This document shows positions 27,376 to 37,505 of a stretch of DNA of 59,636 bases, piece by piece. The notes beneath the pieces were generated by a model. The model made no database searches and was not told the origin of the DNA. It saw only the letters and a program-made list of their open reading frames with translations. Origin of the DNA: Planktothricoides sp. SR001. Its GTDB lineage: Bacteria; Cyanobacteriota; Cyanobacteriia; Cyanobacteriales; Laspinemataceae. The DNA is taken from positions 21,460-81,095 of the forward strand of contig NZ_LIUQ01000023.1 of the NCBI RefSeq assembly GCF_001276715.1, read 5' to 3'. Position numbers and translations under genes: made by a program. Within the stretch, counting starts at the first letter, position 1. Every line of letters begins with the position of its first letter.

Positions 27376-28698
27376 TCAGAAACCCGGTTTCTGGTACTCC
27401 TGAAGTAAAGCCTCTATTTCTGATACAGGTAAAGGCGGACTGAACAGGTAGCCTTGGAATTCATCACAGTGCAGTTCTTTGAGAATACTGAGTTCGGCTT
27501 CGGTTTCTACTCCTTCTGCCAATACTTTTAGATTTAACGTATGCCCCAGTTCAATCATTAACTGAACCATCGCCTGTTTTTTAGGATGCTTGTCCAGTTG
27601 GTGCAAAAAAGAGCGATCTATTTTTAATGTATCAAAATCAAAGTTGTTCAAATAGCTTAACGATGAATATCCTGTGCCAAAGTCATCAATACCAATTTGC
27701 ACACCCATATTTTTAATTTGCTTAAAAATCTGGGTTGCCAGTTCTATGTTTTGAACAACCATACTTTCAGTAAGTTCTAGTTCTAAATATTGAGGAGACA
27801 ACCCGGTATCCCCGATAATTTCTAGTAGTCTAGAACCAAAATCTGATTGCTGCAATTGTTTGGCTGAGATATTCGCGGCAACTCGCCGTAAAGAGTAACC
27901 CATGTTATGCCATTTTTTGGCGTCTTTACATACGGTTTTGAGTACCCAGTCCCCCAGGGGTATAATTAAGCCTTTTGCTTCCGCTATGGGAATAAATTCA
28001 ACAGGATAAATCATGCCTTTTTTATGATGCTGCCACCGTAGCAATGCTTCTAATCCGATAATTTGTCCAGTGCGGATATCAACTTGAGGTTGATAGTATA
28101 GCTGAAATTCTTCTCGTTCTAAAGCTTGAGTTATTTCGCCAGTCATGGTGATAATTTTGTCAGCGGTCATTATCACTTGTTCAAACCGGCCTTGCCACCC
28201 CTGGGTGGGAGTAAAAATCTGTTCTGAATCAGCATAAAATAATTTATTTAATCTCTCTTCTAATTCATGCAGTTTATCCTCTATTTGATCGATTCTTTGA
28301 TCGTAGTAATGTTGTCGGTATGCTTGTTTTTTCAGCCGAGTTTTTACAGCGGATACTAATTCATCCCTGGTAAAAGGTTTGCTGATATAATCATCGGCGC
28401 CGAGTTCCATACCGAAGCGGACATCATTTTTCTGGGCTTTAGCCGAAATGAAAATAAATGGGATGGTGGCTGTTTTTTCGGTTTCCCCTAGCCGTTTTAA
28501 CACATCATAGCCACTGAGGTTGGGCATCATAATGTCACAGAGTATTAAATCCGGGAGACATTGTTTGGCTAAGGTGATTCCATCATAGCCTTCTTCGGCT
28601 TCGATTACTTCAAATTGTTCACATTCTAACATGGTGGTGATGACTTCCCGAATCATAAAGTCATCTTCAATAATTAATATTTTTTGATTTTCTAGCAT
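27376..28698 (-). CDS. Response regulator with active-looking EAL phosphodiesterase domain
   Basis: 440 residues: receiver domain (about 1-125; LIIEDDFMI, LILCDIMMPN, DYISKPF), a coiled linker (YDQRIDQIEDKLHELEERLN) and an EAL domain (about 185-435). The c-di-GMP phosphodiesterase residues are all present: GLEALLRW, LELTESM, IDDFGTGYSSLSYL, LKIDRSFL and AEGVETEAEL. It should lower c-di-GMP in response to phosphorylation, probably by a kinase encoded nearby such as the large hybrid kinase 240 bp upstream (inference). Confidence 0.93.
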   Translation of the reverse strand: MLENQKILIIEDDFMIREVITTMLECEQFEVIEAEEGYDGITLAKQCLPDLILCDIMMPNLSGYDVLKRLGETEKTATIPFIFISAKAQKNDVRFGMELGADDYISKPFTRDELVSAVKTRLKKQAYRQHYYDQRIDQIEDKLHELEERLNKLFYADSEQIFTPTQGWQGRFEQVIMTADKIITMTGEITQALEREEFQLYYQPQVDIRTGQIIGLEALLRWQHHKKGMIYPVEFIPIAEAKGLIIPLGDWVLKTVCKDAKKWHNMGYSLRRVAANISAKQLQQSDFGSRLLEIIGDTGLSPQYLELELTESMVVQNIELATQIFKQIKNMGVQIGIDDFGTGYSSLSYLNNFDFDTLKIDRSFLHQLDKHPKKQAMVQLMIELGHTLNLKVLAEGVETEAELSILKELHCDEFQGYLFSPPLPVSEIEALLQEYQKPGF

Positions 28699-28935
28699 GA
28701 TGTTTTGTTAGGAAAATAATGGTTTTGATAGATTGGATGATGGTTGCTACTATATTCCTACTTACTATATTATAGTATTTAACATCCCTACTTACTATCA
28801 AAAAAATATTTTTTGAATAATTTTTTGATTATTTTCAATTTAGCCATACATAAACTACCTCGATCGCTATCTATTAATTAGGAATATTTATTTGATTTTG
28901 TGTTGAAAATGCCAAATAATGCCAAGCCAAATAAA

Positions 28936-31900
28936 CTAATAAGTGTAAATTGATGGCAAAGTGACAATAAAGGTACTGCCTTTGTCCATTTGACTGTGAC
29001 AGACGATTTCTCCCTGGTGTAAATCTACGGATTTTTTGACAATAGATAGACCTAAGCCGGTGCCTGGAATGTTGCCGACATTTTGGGCGCGGTGGAATGA
29101 TTCAAATAAATGCTTTTGGTCTTCTAGGGGAATGCCAATTCCTTGGTCTTGAATTTGCAATTTCACCTGGTCTTTTTGTTTGGTTGATACCTGGAAATTT
29201 ACGGTACTGCCTTCGGGAGAGTATTTGATGGCATTGGTGAGCAAGTTAATCAGAATATGCCGCAGAAGTTTTTCGTCTAAGTTATAAGTAGCACTGGCTG
29301 GTTCACAATTTATGCCGCAACTTAGAGTAATTTGATGTTGTTTGCCGATGCCTAGTTTTAATTCTTCGACTAAGGATTGACAAAATTCCCATATGTTGAT
29401 TGGCGCTGGGCTTAGTTCTAGTCTGCCGGATTCCATTCGCCCTAATAATAGGACATCATCTAAGAGTCCAGTCATGTGTTTGACGGTGCTGTAAATGCGA
29501 TCGAGATATTTCATTTTTTTATCTTCGTCCCATTTATGACCGTAGTATTTGAGGATTTCGGCGGCTCCTAAAATTGTGGTTAAGGGGGTGCGGAATTCGT
29601 GGGAAGTCATGGTGATAAACCGCGATTTGAGTTCGTTGACTTCTTCGGCTTTGGCGAGGGCTTTGCGAAGTTGTTGTTCGGCTTTTTTGCGATCGCTGAT
29701 ATCTCGGCAAACACAAATTAAGTCGCCATCATCGTTCAGAGTTAAGGAAAGTTCCTGGGGAAAGGTGCTGCCATCGACTCGTTTACCGATCACTTCTCCC
29801 TGCCAATGTTTCTGCTGGGTTAAAATGGGGAAAACTTCCCGTTCAATGCGATCGAATTCATCAGGATCGTAAAGGATATGCCAGGTTTGGCCGAGTAAAT
29901 CCGCTGCACTAGGGAAGCCAAACAATTGGGCATGGGCTTGGTTGAGAAAGACATACCGATTGTTATGCAGAATGCCAATGCCATCAATGGCGGCTTCGAT
30001 GGCCGCTAACTGTTGCCGCAGAACTTCTTCGGCGGCTTTGCGATCGGTGATATCAATCCGAATGGCCAGATGTTGTAACGGCTTGCCCGCTTCGTTCAAA
30101 AAGGGGACGATGGTGGTATCCATCCAGTAAAACCCGCCATCTTTGGAGCGATTTTTGACTTCGCCGCGCCAAATTTGCCCACGGGTAATCGTTGACCACA
30201 TTTCCTGAAAGAAACTGGGGGGATGATAGCCAGAATTGACAATCCGGTGGGTTTGCCCGATCGCCTCTGATCGCTCGTACTGAGAAATTTCACAGAATTT
30301 GTCATTGACATAAGTAATGATCCCCTGGGGATCGGTCATGGTGACAATCGCCATTTCATCTAAAGCCTGCTTCTGGTAGGCTAATTCCTGAAGCGCTTGG
30401 TGCAATTGGCCTTGGGTTTTGCGCCGTTCGGTGACATCCCGGAAAATCGCTTGGGCGGCGGCGGGCTTACCCTCCCGATAACGACAGGTGATATCTCCTT
30501 CCAAGATCACCGTGCGACCATCTTTGCTAATAAAGGAAAGTTCTACCGCATTATAGCGATCCCGTTGACCACTGCTTAAGGCATCCCACATCTCTCGGCA
30601 CTGGTCGTGATATTCCGGGGCGATCACATCTAGATAAAAAAGCTGGGGAATTTTTTCCAGGGTATATCCCAAGGTTTCCAGCCATGCTTGATTCACATAG
30701 ATGAAGTGACCGTTGCTCAGGGCCACGCTTTGAATCAGGTCATTGGTACTATCAAACAAGTCTTGCAATTGCTCTTGGCTATCAGCTAAAGCTTGCAGGG
30801 TATTTTGTTGAGAAGCCATCAAATTCCCCTGATAGACCGCAACGGCAACAGACAAGGCCAGTTGTCCGGTAAGCTCTTTTTCAAAATCCGTCCACAGGTG
30901 AGGGGCGCGACAATGGTGGGCGATGATAAACCCCCAGAGTTCCTGAACATTCTGGGGTTGATAGATTGGCACGACTAATTTGGCTTGGATTTGCCAAGAT
31001 TGCAAGAATTCCCGCAGACAAGGCCAGTGTTCCCCATAAGCTTGGTAAACATCCGTGATGGCGACGATGGTTCCATCACGATATCTGTCCTGGCATTCCC
31101 GGGGAAAGGTTTCTTCAGGAAATTCTATGTCCAGGAGCTTGGGATACGGCGGTTTCACGGTTTCCGCGACCACCCGCCCAACCCCACTGTCAAATACTTG
31201 GTAAATCAGGACCCGATCGCACTGAAGAATTTTTTGGATTTCTTCAACAGTAGTTTGGAGAATTTCTTCTAAACGCAGGGATTGGCGAATTTTTTGGGTA
31301 ATTTCCCCAAATAAGCTGGATTTAATATATTGCTGCTCCAGTTTCGCTTGGGCTTGTTGCCGTTGGGCAACTTCTGCCAACAGGTTGCGGTTAGTTTCTC
31401 TTAACTCCGTGGTGCGCTGTAAAACCTGTTGTTCTAAGTTTTGATTCAGTTGCCGCAGGGCATCCTCCACTTGACGGCGCTGTTGTAGTTCCATTTGGGC
31501 TTGCTGGTAAAGTTCTGCCTGTTGAATGGCGATCGCCAACTGCACCGCCAACTCATCCAGCAGTTCCAACTCATCAGTCTGCCAGTGACGGGGAGCAGAA
31601 CATTGATGGGCAATCAATAAGCCCCACAGGGGATTTGGCGAAATCGTGCCTTGATCTGCCTCGGATAAGAGGGGTTGGGGCGATCGCGTCGGCAACAAAA
31701 TCGGCACCCCCAGATAGGCTTTCACCTGAAATCGAGTCAATAACTCGTAATGGCAACTGCTTAGGTTTGACCGATCAATATCATCCAAGGCAGTCTTGAT
31801 CCCTTGTTGATTATGCTGTTTCCCCCCAGACTTAAAAAAAGTATCTTCAATATTCATCCCCAGACTCACCAGCCAACCAGTGGCCACGGACTCGGCAACA

Positions 31901-33723
31901 ATGGTGCCATTTAAATCCGCATCAAACTGATAGACCAGCACGCGATCGCAGTTGAGCAAGTGGCGCACTTGTTCCACGGTAGTGTTGAGGATTTCATCTA
32001 CATTCAAAGATTGGCGAATTTGCAAAGCGGTTTGATTTAGCAGCCGTTGATATTCAGCAGCGGACTCTAACCGGGCTTCTGCTGAGAGGCGTTCTTCAAT
32101 TTCTCGTTTCAGCCGTTGATTGCTGGAAACCAGCTTAACCGTGCGTTCCGCTACTCGGTGTTCCAAATCTACCGCCAGTTGTTGCAAAGCTTCTTCAACT
32201 TGTTGACGCTGCGTGATTTCCTCTTCCAGTGCTTGATTTTTCTGGGCAAGTTTAGCGGTGTTCCGTTCCAGGGCTTCATTGGCGGCAGCTAACTCTAAAT
32301 TCTTCCCCTGGATCTCGATCTCGATCTGTTTCCGGCTAATAGAGTATGTAATACTGCGAATCAGCAAATGATCGTTGACTTGTTGCTTAACCAGGTAATC
32401 CTGGGCGCCCAGATGGATTAGTTCCAAGGCCAATTCTTCATTGTCCGTACTGGTCAAAACCACAATAGCGGTATTCGGTGCCGACTGTTGGATCGCCTGC
32501 AAAGTGTTAACCCCGCGACTGTCCGGCAAGTTCAGATCCAGCAAGATAGCGTCAAAGGTATTTTGCTCCAGACAGCCCAGGGCTTCACCCAGGGTTCCGG
32601 CAATGGTCAGTTCTATCCGCCCCTGGGGCGATATTGCATCCGCAACGAGGAGCGATCGCTGCAATTGGCGCTTAACGATCATCCTATAAGTGATATCGTC
32701 TTCCAGTAATAGCACCGATGTGAGTTCTCGTCTTTGCCCAGGGCTTTTCTGGACAGTATCCCGCGAGACGGCTGTTTGATGCTTGACAAGAGTTTGAGTT
32801 TTGGCAACTGAACCATCGTTTTCTTGAAATTGCAACACAGCTAAAATTTCCGTCAACTCAGCCGGTTCTAGCAGTCGCAAAATCGTCGTTTGCGTCACAA
32901 TACCTAACAACTCCCCCTGAGAACCCGTAACCACCAACCGGCGAATCGGTTTTTGCTGTAGCACTTGGTTCGCATCAAACAAACTAGCATCTGCACTTAC
33001 CGTCTGCAACGGCGTACTAATTACCATTTCCGCTGGAGTCGTGGCAAAATCTAGCTTGAGCTTATGAAACTGAACAACATCTCGCTCGGTAATAATGCCC
33101 AAGGGAACCTTCAGGCTTTCCGAACCGGGCAAAGGCTGGGAAATCACCACAGAGCTTACCTGATGCTGCACCATTGTCTGGGCTAACTCCAACAACGAAG
33201 CGGTTGGCGGGGCTTGGATCACTTCTCGGTTCATCACCTCTCCCACTCGTCGCAACTTAAGCAGTTCTATCTGGCGTAGTCGTTGGCAGATCAAAGTGGT
33301 TGAAGTTAAGCCCAGCAAATCCCCAGAATCGTTCACAATCGGTAAATGGCGAATTCGATGCCTTTGAAATTGGCTCAAAATGCTGAAAATATCGCGATAG
33401 TCGGATTTTTTCAAGGTAATGGGTTGCTGGGTCATTACTTCTGCAATAGTCACCGCTTCCAGATTGACCCCTTGAACCGCTAACTTAACCAGATCCCGCT
33501 CCGTAAATAGACCAATAACCTTGGTTCCCTCTCGCACCAGAACGCAACTGGCTCGGGCTTCCGGGACTCCAGTGGCAGCCAGTACCTCACTGGCTTCGGC
33601 GCGTTGCTGGTGCATCAGATTCACCAACTGTATCAGGAGGGTATCTGGTGTTACGGTCAGAGGATAAGGATCGGTAATGGCTTCTAACTTTAAGGAAGCG
33701 ATACGGGAGTTTGGTAGGTTCAT
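28936..33723 (-). CDS. CBS-REC-GAF-PAS hybrid histidine kinase with candidate bilin-binding GAF domain
   Basis: 1595 residues. Order: four CBS motifs in two pairs (about 1-295); receiver domain (about 335-455; LLLEDDITYR, ILLDLNLPDS); coiled coil; GAF1 (about 570-760); coiled coil; GAF2 (about 800-965); three PAS domains (about 985-1350); histidine kinase with H1375 (TSHEFRTPL), N-box LLTNAIKYSP and GTGLGLSIV. GAF1 has SSCHYELL (Cys657-His658) and ends WGLLIAHQCSAPRHW, the pattern of cyanobacteriochrome GAF domains. GAF2 keeps a Cys (Cys902) but has Leu in place of His. No transmembrane segment. Light or redox sensing is inferred, not shown. Confidence 0.93.
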   Translation of the reverse strand: MNLPNSRIASLKLEAITDPYPLTVTPDTLLIQLVNLMHQQRAEASEVLAATGVPEARASCVLVREGTKVIGLFTERDLVKLAVQGVNLEAVTIAEVMTQQPITLKKSDYRDIFSILSQFQRHRIRHLPIVNDSGDLLGLTSTTLICQRLRQIELLKLRRVGEVMNREVIQAPPTASLLELAQTMVQHQVSSVVISQPLPGSESLKVPLGIITERDVVQFHKLKLDFATTPAEMVISTPLQTVSADASLFDANQVLQQKPIRRLVVTGSQGELLGIVTQTTILRLLEPAELTEILAVLQFQENDGSVAKTQTLVKHQTAVSRDTVQKSPGQRRELTSVLLLEDDITYRMIVKRQLQRSLLVADAISPQGRIELTIAGTLGEALGCLEQNTFDAILLDLNLPDSRGVNTLQAIQQSAPNTAIVVLTSTDNEELALELIHLGAQDYLVKQQVNDHLLIRSITYSISRKQIEIEIQGKNLELAAANEALERNTAKLAQKNQALEEEITQRQQVEEALQQLAVDLEHRVAERTVKLVSSNQRLKREIEERLSAEARLESAAEYQRLLNQTALQIRQSLNVDEILNTTVEQVRHLLNCDRVLVYQFDADLNGTIVAESVATGWLVSLGMNIEDTFFKSGGKQHNQQGIKTALDDIDRSNLSSCHYELLTRFQVKAYLGVPILLPTRSPQPLLSEADQGTISPNPLWGLLIAHQCSAPRHWQTDELELLDELAVQLAIAIQQAELYQQAQMELQQRRQVEDALRQLNQNLEQQVLQRTTELRETNRNLLAEVAQRQQAQAKLEQQYIKSSLFGEITQKIRQSLRLEEILQTTVEEIQKILQCDRVLIYQVFDSGVGRVVAETVKPPYPKLLDIEFPEETFPRECQDRYRDGTIVAITDVYQAYGEHWPCLREFLQSWQIQAKLVVPIYQPQNVQELWGFIIAHHCRAPHLWTDFEKELTGQLALSVAVAVYQGNLMASQQNTLQALADSQEQLQDLFDSTNDLIQSVALSNGHFIYVNQAWLETLGYTLEKIPQLFYLDVIAPEYHDQCREMWDALSSGQRDRYNAVELSFISKDGRTVILEGDITCRYREGKPAAAQAIFRDVTERRKTQGQLHQALQELAYQKQALDEMAIVTMTDPQGIITYVNDKFCEISQYERSEAIGQTHRIVNSGYHPPSFFQEMWSTITRGQIWRGEVKNRSKDGGFYWMDTTIVPFLNEAGKPLQHLAIRIDITDRKAAEEVLRQQLAAIEAAIDGIGILHNNRYVFLNQAHAQLFGFPSAADLLGQTWHILYDPDEFDRIEREVFPILTQQKHWQGEVIGKRVDGSTFPQELSLTLNDDGDLICVCRDISDRKKAEQQLRKALAKAEEVNELKSRFITMTSHEFRTPLTTILGAAEILKYYGHKWDEDKKMKYLDRIYSTVKHMTGLLDDVLLLGRMESGRLELSPAPINIWEFCQSLVEELKLGIGKQHQITLSCGINCEPASATYNLDEKLLRHILINLLTNAIKYSPEGSTVNFQVSTKQKDQVKLQIQDQGIGIPLEDQKHLFESFHRAQNVGNIPGTGLGLSIVKKSVDLHQGEIVCHSQMDKGSTFIVTLPSIYTY

Positions 33724-33863
33724 GGTTCTTTGGTCATCCCTGTAATCATCAGCGAAAATCGATAAAAGCCCCCCTTTTTAAGGGAGGTTCGGGGGATCCA
33801 CCATCCCGGTATGAAAGCAAGAGGTGTGTTTTCTATTTTATCAGATACCCAGTTAATCCCCAA

Positions 33864-36224
33864 TTAATCCCCAGTTAATACATTTAGTAGTCGATCGACT
33901 ACCCGGTTCCAGGTGAAATGTTCTCCAATAAATTTCTCCGCAAATTTACGGGCATTAATTCTAAATTCTGGATGCGCGATCGCCCATGCCATTTGTTCAA
34001 TTAAATGATCTAAATTTGGCACCAGTAAAAATACGGTTTCCTCACCAACGTTGATTGGTTGAAGGTGACTGCTAATTCCTAATGCAAATTCAGGCCGAGT
34101 AAAATCATCGGTCGGGCCTCCCTGAGTACATAAGACTGGCAAACCACAAGCAGCGGCCTCCAAAACTGGCAAATTAAAGCCTTCCGCTAAATAAGGAGAA
34201 AGATAAATATCCGCCGCTTGATAGAGTCGAATCATTTCGGAAATCGAGAGAGTTTTGTCAATATAAGCCAACCGAGATTCAACTTTTGCCGCTTCAGCTT
34301 CGGTGAGTACAGCTTTGGCAGAGTCAGTAAAAAATTGCCTAGATGCAAATAAGCTATCTGCCCCTTTTAAGACTAGCCTTGCTTGAGGATACTTGTCAAC
34401 CACTGTGGCAAAGGCTTTTAACAAGAGTCTAATGCCTTTATTGTCCGATAAAATACCGATATTCAAAAACACAAATTTATCCGCAATGCTTAATTGCTGC
34501 CGTAAAGCCTTTCGTTGATCTTCTGGTAGTGGTTTATACAAATTATTATCTACCCCGTGGGGAACGACTACAACTCGGTTTGCCTCAACTCCACTGCGTA
34601 AAAAACCTTGTCTTGACCAATGAGATGGGGTAATAATTGTTACATCAGAATTTTCTAATGCTTCTGTGATAGAATTAGCACAAATTCCTGATAACATGGA
34701 TTTGGTGACAATGCCTGCTTCCGTGGTACAAAATACACAGGTTTTTTTGGCGTTGCCCGGTTTTAAATTATAGGGAATGGCTATCCGCAAAATCGCGTCC
34801 ACGGTTTCTGGGGGCGGTGGAGGAATTTGCTGTATTTTTTGGGCGGCAACAGGTTCAAATAATTCGGCAACAGGTTGCCAGTGGGAACGTAAGTAAGGAA
34901 TATCCCGGTGGAATATTTCTACTTCTGGGCGATCGCACATTTCTAAAAGTTGAAACTGGTTGACCATTGCATAAGAATGGGGAATATTTCTCCATCCTTC
35001 TACTAATATTTTATACTTTTTATATTGGGGTGTGGCGGGTGAGGCAGAGGGGCAGAGGGGATGCGGTGAAATTTCATCCGTTAACACTGGCAATAATTTA
35101 TCAATAGTGTCTTGCCAAGTGAAGCGACTATGTACCCATTTTGGCCCAGCTTTTCTGGCGCGATCGCATTCTGCATTGCGATCAATAATTTCCGTCATTA
35201 ATGTAATTAAGTGATCGATATTTGGCTCTAGATAAAATACTGTATTTTCTTCCATGTTCACCGACTTTACCTGACTGGAAATACCCCAATTAAAATCAGG
35301 ATGAGTGAAATCATCCGTTGACCCACCTTGGGTACAAATCACCGGCAAGCCACAAGCGGCAGCTTCCAAAACCGGCAAATTAAAACCTTCCGCTAAATAA
35401 GGAGAAACATAGACATCAGCAGCCTGATAAAGTTCTGCCATTTGCTTAGAAGAAAGATTTTCCCCCTGATACATCACTCGCGGCTTTATTTGTTCAAATT
35501 CCCTTGCGGTTAAAACATTTTTTGCCTGAAACAGTTCCTGACGGGAAGGAAAAATATAATCGCGCCCTTTTAACACTAATCTAGCTTCTGGATGGCCATT
35601 TACCACTTGAGCAAATGCTTTTAATAATCCATCAATTCCTTGGCGTTTATTCCACATCACCCCACTATTAAAGAAAATAAAATAGTCATCCCACCCTAAT
35701 TTTTTTCTGAGTTGACGGCGTTCTTCTAAAGGTAATGGTTTATAAATATTTGGCTCGACCCCCAGGGGTACAACCACTACCCGGTCTGGGTCAGCCCCAC
35801 TATAGATAAAACCATCTCTTGACCAATGAGAAGAAGTAACAATCGTCGTATTAGAATTAGCATGAGCTTGTGAGAAAGATGCTACTTTCATTCCCTTGAG
35901 AATACTCGGAGGCACCATACCCCATTCGGTGCAGCCAAACATTACAGTCCTTGGGGTTTTTGCGGATGCGAGGTTAAACGGACAGTAGATCCGAAAAGTA
36001 ACATCTGCCTCAAAGTTTTCTGGGGGATTGGGCAGTGAATTTAAGATTCTTTCTGCGGCAGGGTCTAATAATCCTTTTACAGGTTTCCAGCTATCCTGTA
36101 GGAAGGGCATATCTCGATGAAAAATTTTCAACTCCGGTCGTTTCAACATTTCCAAAAGTTGAAAATGATTCGCGATCGCATAAGAATGAGGAATAAAGCG
36201 CCAGCCTTCAACAATTATTTGCAT
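33864..36224 (-). CDS. Tandem GT4 glycosyltransferase (two catalytic domains)
   Basis: 786 residues made of two homologous ~385-residue glycosyltransferases. Each begins with the same type of start (QIIVEGWRFIPHSYAIANHF and KILVEGWRNIPHSYAMVNQF) and each has TSHWSRDGF or PSHWSRQGF, RVVVVPLGVE or RVVVVPHGVD, and the GT4 donor-site motif SPYLAEGFNLPVLEAAACGL with its EX7E glutamates. A Pro/Ser-rich linker near residue 393 (HPLCPSASPATPQYKKYK) is encoded by a ggcagagg repeat. Both domains look active. Likely role: addition of two sugars to a surface polysaccharide or glycolipid (inference). Confidence 0.9.
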   Translation of the reverse strand: MQIIVEGWRFIPHSYAIANHFQLLEMLKRPELKIFHRDMPFLQDSWKPVKGLLDPAAERILNSLPNPPENFEADVTFRIYCPFNLASAKTPRTVMFGCTEWGMVPPSILKGMKVASFSQAHANSNTTIVTSSHWSRDGFIYSGADPDRVVVVPLGVEPNIYKPLPLEERRQLRKKLGWDDYFIFFNSGVMWNKRQGIDGLLKAFAQVVNGHPEARLVLKGRDYIFPSRQELFQAKNVLTAREFEQIKPRVMYQGENLSSKQMAELYQAADVYVSPYLAEGFNLPVLEAAACGLPVICTQGGSTDDFTHPDFNWGISSQVKSVNMEENTVFYLEPNIDHLITLMTEIIDRNAECDRARKAGPKWVHSRFTWQDTIDKLLPVLTDEISPHPLCPSASPATPQYKKYKILVEGWRNIPHSYAMVNQFQLLEMCDRPEVEIFHRDIPYLRSHWQPVAELFEPVAAQKIQQIPPPPPETVDAILRIAIPYNLKPGNAKKTCVFCTTEAGIVTKSMLSGICANSITEALENSDVTIITPSHWSRQGFLRSGVEANRVVVVPHGVDNNLYKPLPEDQRKALRQQLSIADKFVFLNIGILSDNKGIRLLLKAFATVVDKYPQARLVLKGADSLFASRQFFTDSAKAVLTEAEAAKVESRLAYIDKTLSISEMIRLYQAADIYLSPYLAEGFNLPVLEAAACGLPVLCTQGGPTDDFTRPEFALGISSHLQPINVGEETVFLLVPNLDHLIEQMAWAIAHPEFRINARKFAEKFIGEHFTWNRVVDRLLNVLTGD

Positions 36225-36728
36225 GGGTTTAGAGGAAGCTACGTATATTGTTATTATGGGTTATATTCGCGCAGGTATGTTGACAAATTTAATCAATAAA
36301 TAAACCTGGAAATACACAAAGGGTTGTTCAAACTTCCTTTCTAGCCCTGCTCCCCGCGCGAAGCGCCATAATAGGGGAAGCGGGGGAAGCGGGGGAAACG
36401 GGGGAAGCGGGGCAAGCGGGGCAAGCGGGGCAAGCAGGGCAAGCAGGGCAAGCAGGGCAAGCAGGGGAATTCGTAGGAGAGAGAAATTTCCGTTTACCAG
36501 ATGATTTCCTATTCTCTTTTTTTACTAATCATATTTAATATCTGAAGCTAAATATATGCCCAAAACAAAAGCCCACCGGCAATGCGAGGCAACCGATACC
36601 CCTGGGCGCGATCGCCACCGGGATTTTTTCTTAAAGATTTGTTACATCCTGGGGTGATAAGTATATACACCTTAAAGGAAAAAGATAAAATAAGAATAGA
36701 TCGACTGGAAAGTCAGGGGATGTTAACT
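36225..36728. other. Intergenic region with GC-rich tandem repeat
   Basis: Between about 36365 and 36472 lie roughly ten 9-10-bp units (gggaagcgg, then ggcaagcgg, then ggcaagcag), a graded minisatellite. Otherwise there are AT-rich flanks and the probable promoter region of the COP23 gene. A longer frame from 36582 into that gene is not supported. Confidence 0.7.
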
Positions 36729-37505
36729 ATGAATTTAAAACAAATCTTTTTATTTATAATTGGAGGAATGATTGCGGTTCAAATTACCCAAATAAACTTT
36801 ATCTCTAATGCCAAAACTACACTGCCATCACGCACGTTTTTAGCCCAAGAAACTACTCCAAACAGTGAGAGCAATCCCAGCCAGAATCAACCGCAAGAAA
36901 CTGGTCGCAGTCGCCGTCGGGACGTGAGATATCGGTTTGAATGCAACAGCGGCAACCAAACCATTCTGGCATTATATAAAGGAACCCGCAGCCGCAGCAG
37001 TAGCAGGGTTTCTTGGCATCGGGCTGGAGAACGCCAACTAATTCAATGGACTGAAGAAGGCGCCCAAGAGTTTGGCGGAAATTTGACCGCTTCAGACCGT
37101 TGCCGCGCTGTGACAACGAGGTTTAATCAGCATTTTTTGCGGCAAAGCACTCAACCGACCGTACCCCCATTAAGTGAAGGAGTGGTGCATGGAATGCCGG
37201 TAATTTGTGCCGCTGAGTCCGGTGAGTGTAATCCTAATAATATTTTGTGGACATTAAAGCCAGAAAATCGCGATACTAATGGCCGAATTATTGCTCAACT
37301 TTTAAGTGCTTTAAAAGGAGAAGCGGGGACGGGTTTAATTTTAGAAAGTGAGGATGATTTAGAAATTACTTCAATTCCGATGGATAGTTTGATTGATGGG
37401 ATTATTATGCAGGAAAGCGATCGCCTAGATGCCTTAGAATTCAGTCCTGATGAAATTGACCTTGACGATGAATTTGGCGAAGATCGGGTGATATTGGCGG
37501 ATTAA
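36729..37505 (+). CDS. COP23-domain secreted protein
   Basis: 258 residues from the ATG at 36729, chosen because agggga lies eight bases upstream and because it begins with a signal-type N-terminus (MNLKQIFLFIIGGMIAVQIT...) that a start 49 codons further upstream would bury. The mature part matches the COP23 (circadian oscillating polypeptide) domain: RFECNSGNQTILALY, ISW-like RVSWHRAGERQLIQW, DRCRAVTTRFNQ and PVICAAESGECN, with cysteines likely to pair outside the cytoplasm. The tail is acidic. Function of COP23 proteins is unknown; they were first linked to circadian fluctuation of a membrane polypeptide. Confidence 0.82.
   Translation: MNLKQIFLFIIGGMIAVQITQINFISNAKTTLPSRTFLAQETTPNSESNPSQNQPQETGRSRRRDVRYRFECNSGNQTILALYKGTRSRSSSRVSWHRAGERQLIQWTEEGAQEFGGNLTASDRCRAVTTRFNQHFLRQSTQPTVPPLSEGVVHGMPVICAAESGECNPNNILWTLKPENRDTNGRIIAQLLSALKGEAGTGLILESEDDLEITSIPMDSLIDGIIMQESDRLDALEFSPDEIDLDDEFGEDRVILAD

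Noticed and set aside
36582-36728. N-terminal extension of the COP23 protein
   Set aside because: The ribosome site and signal sequence support the ATG at 36729 instead.
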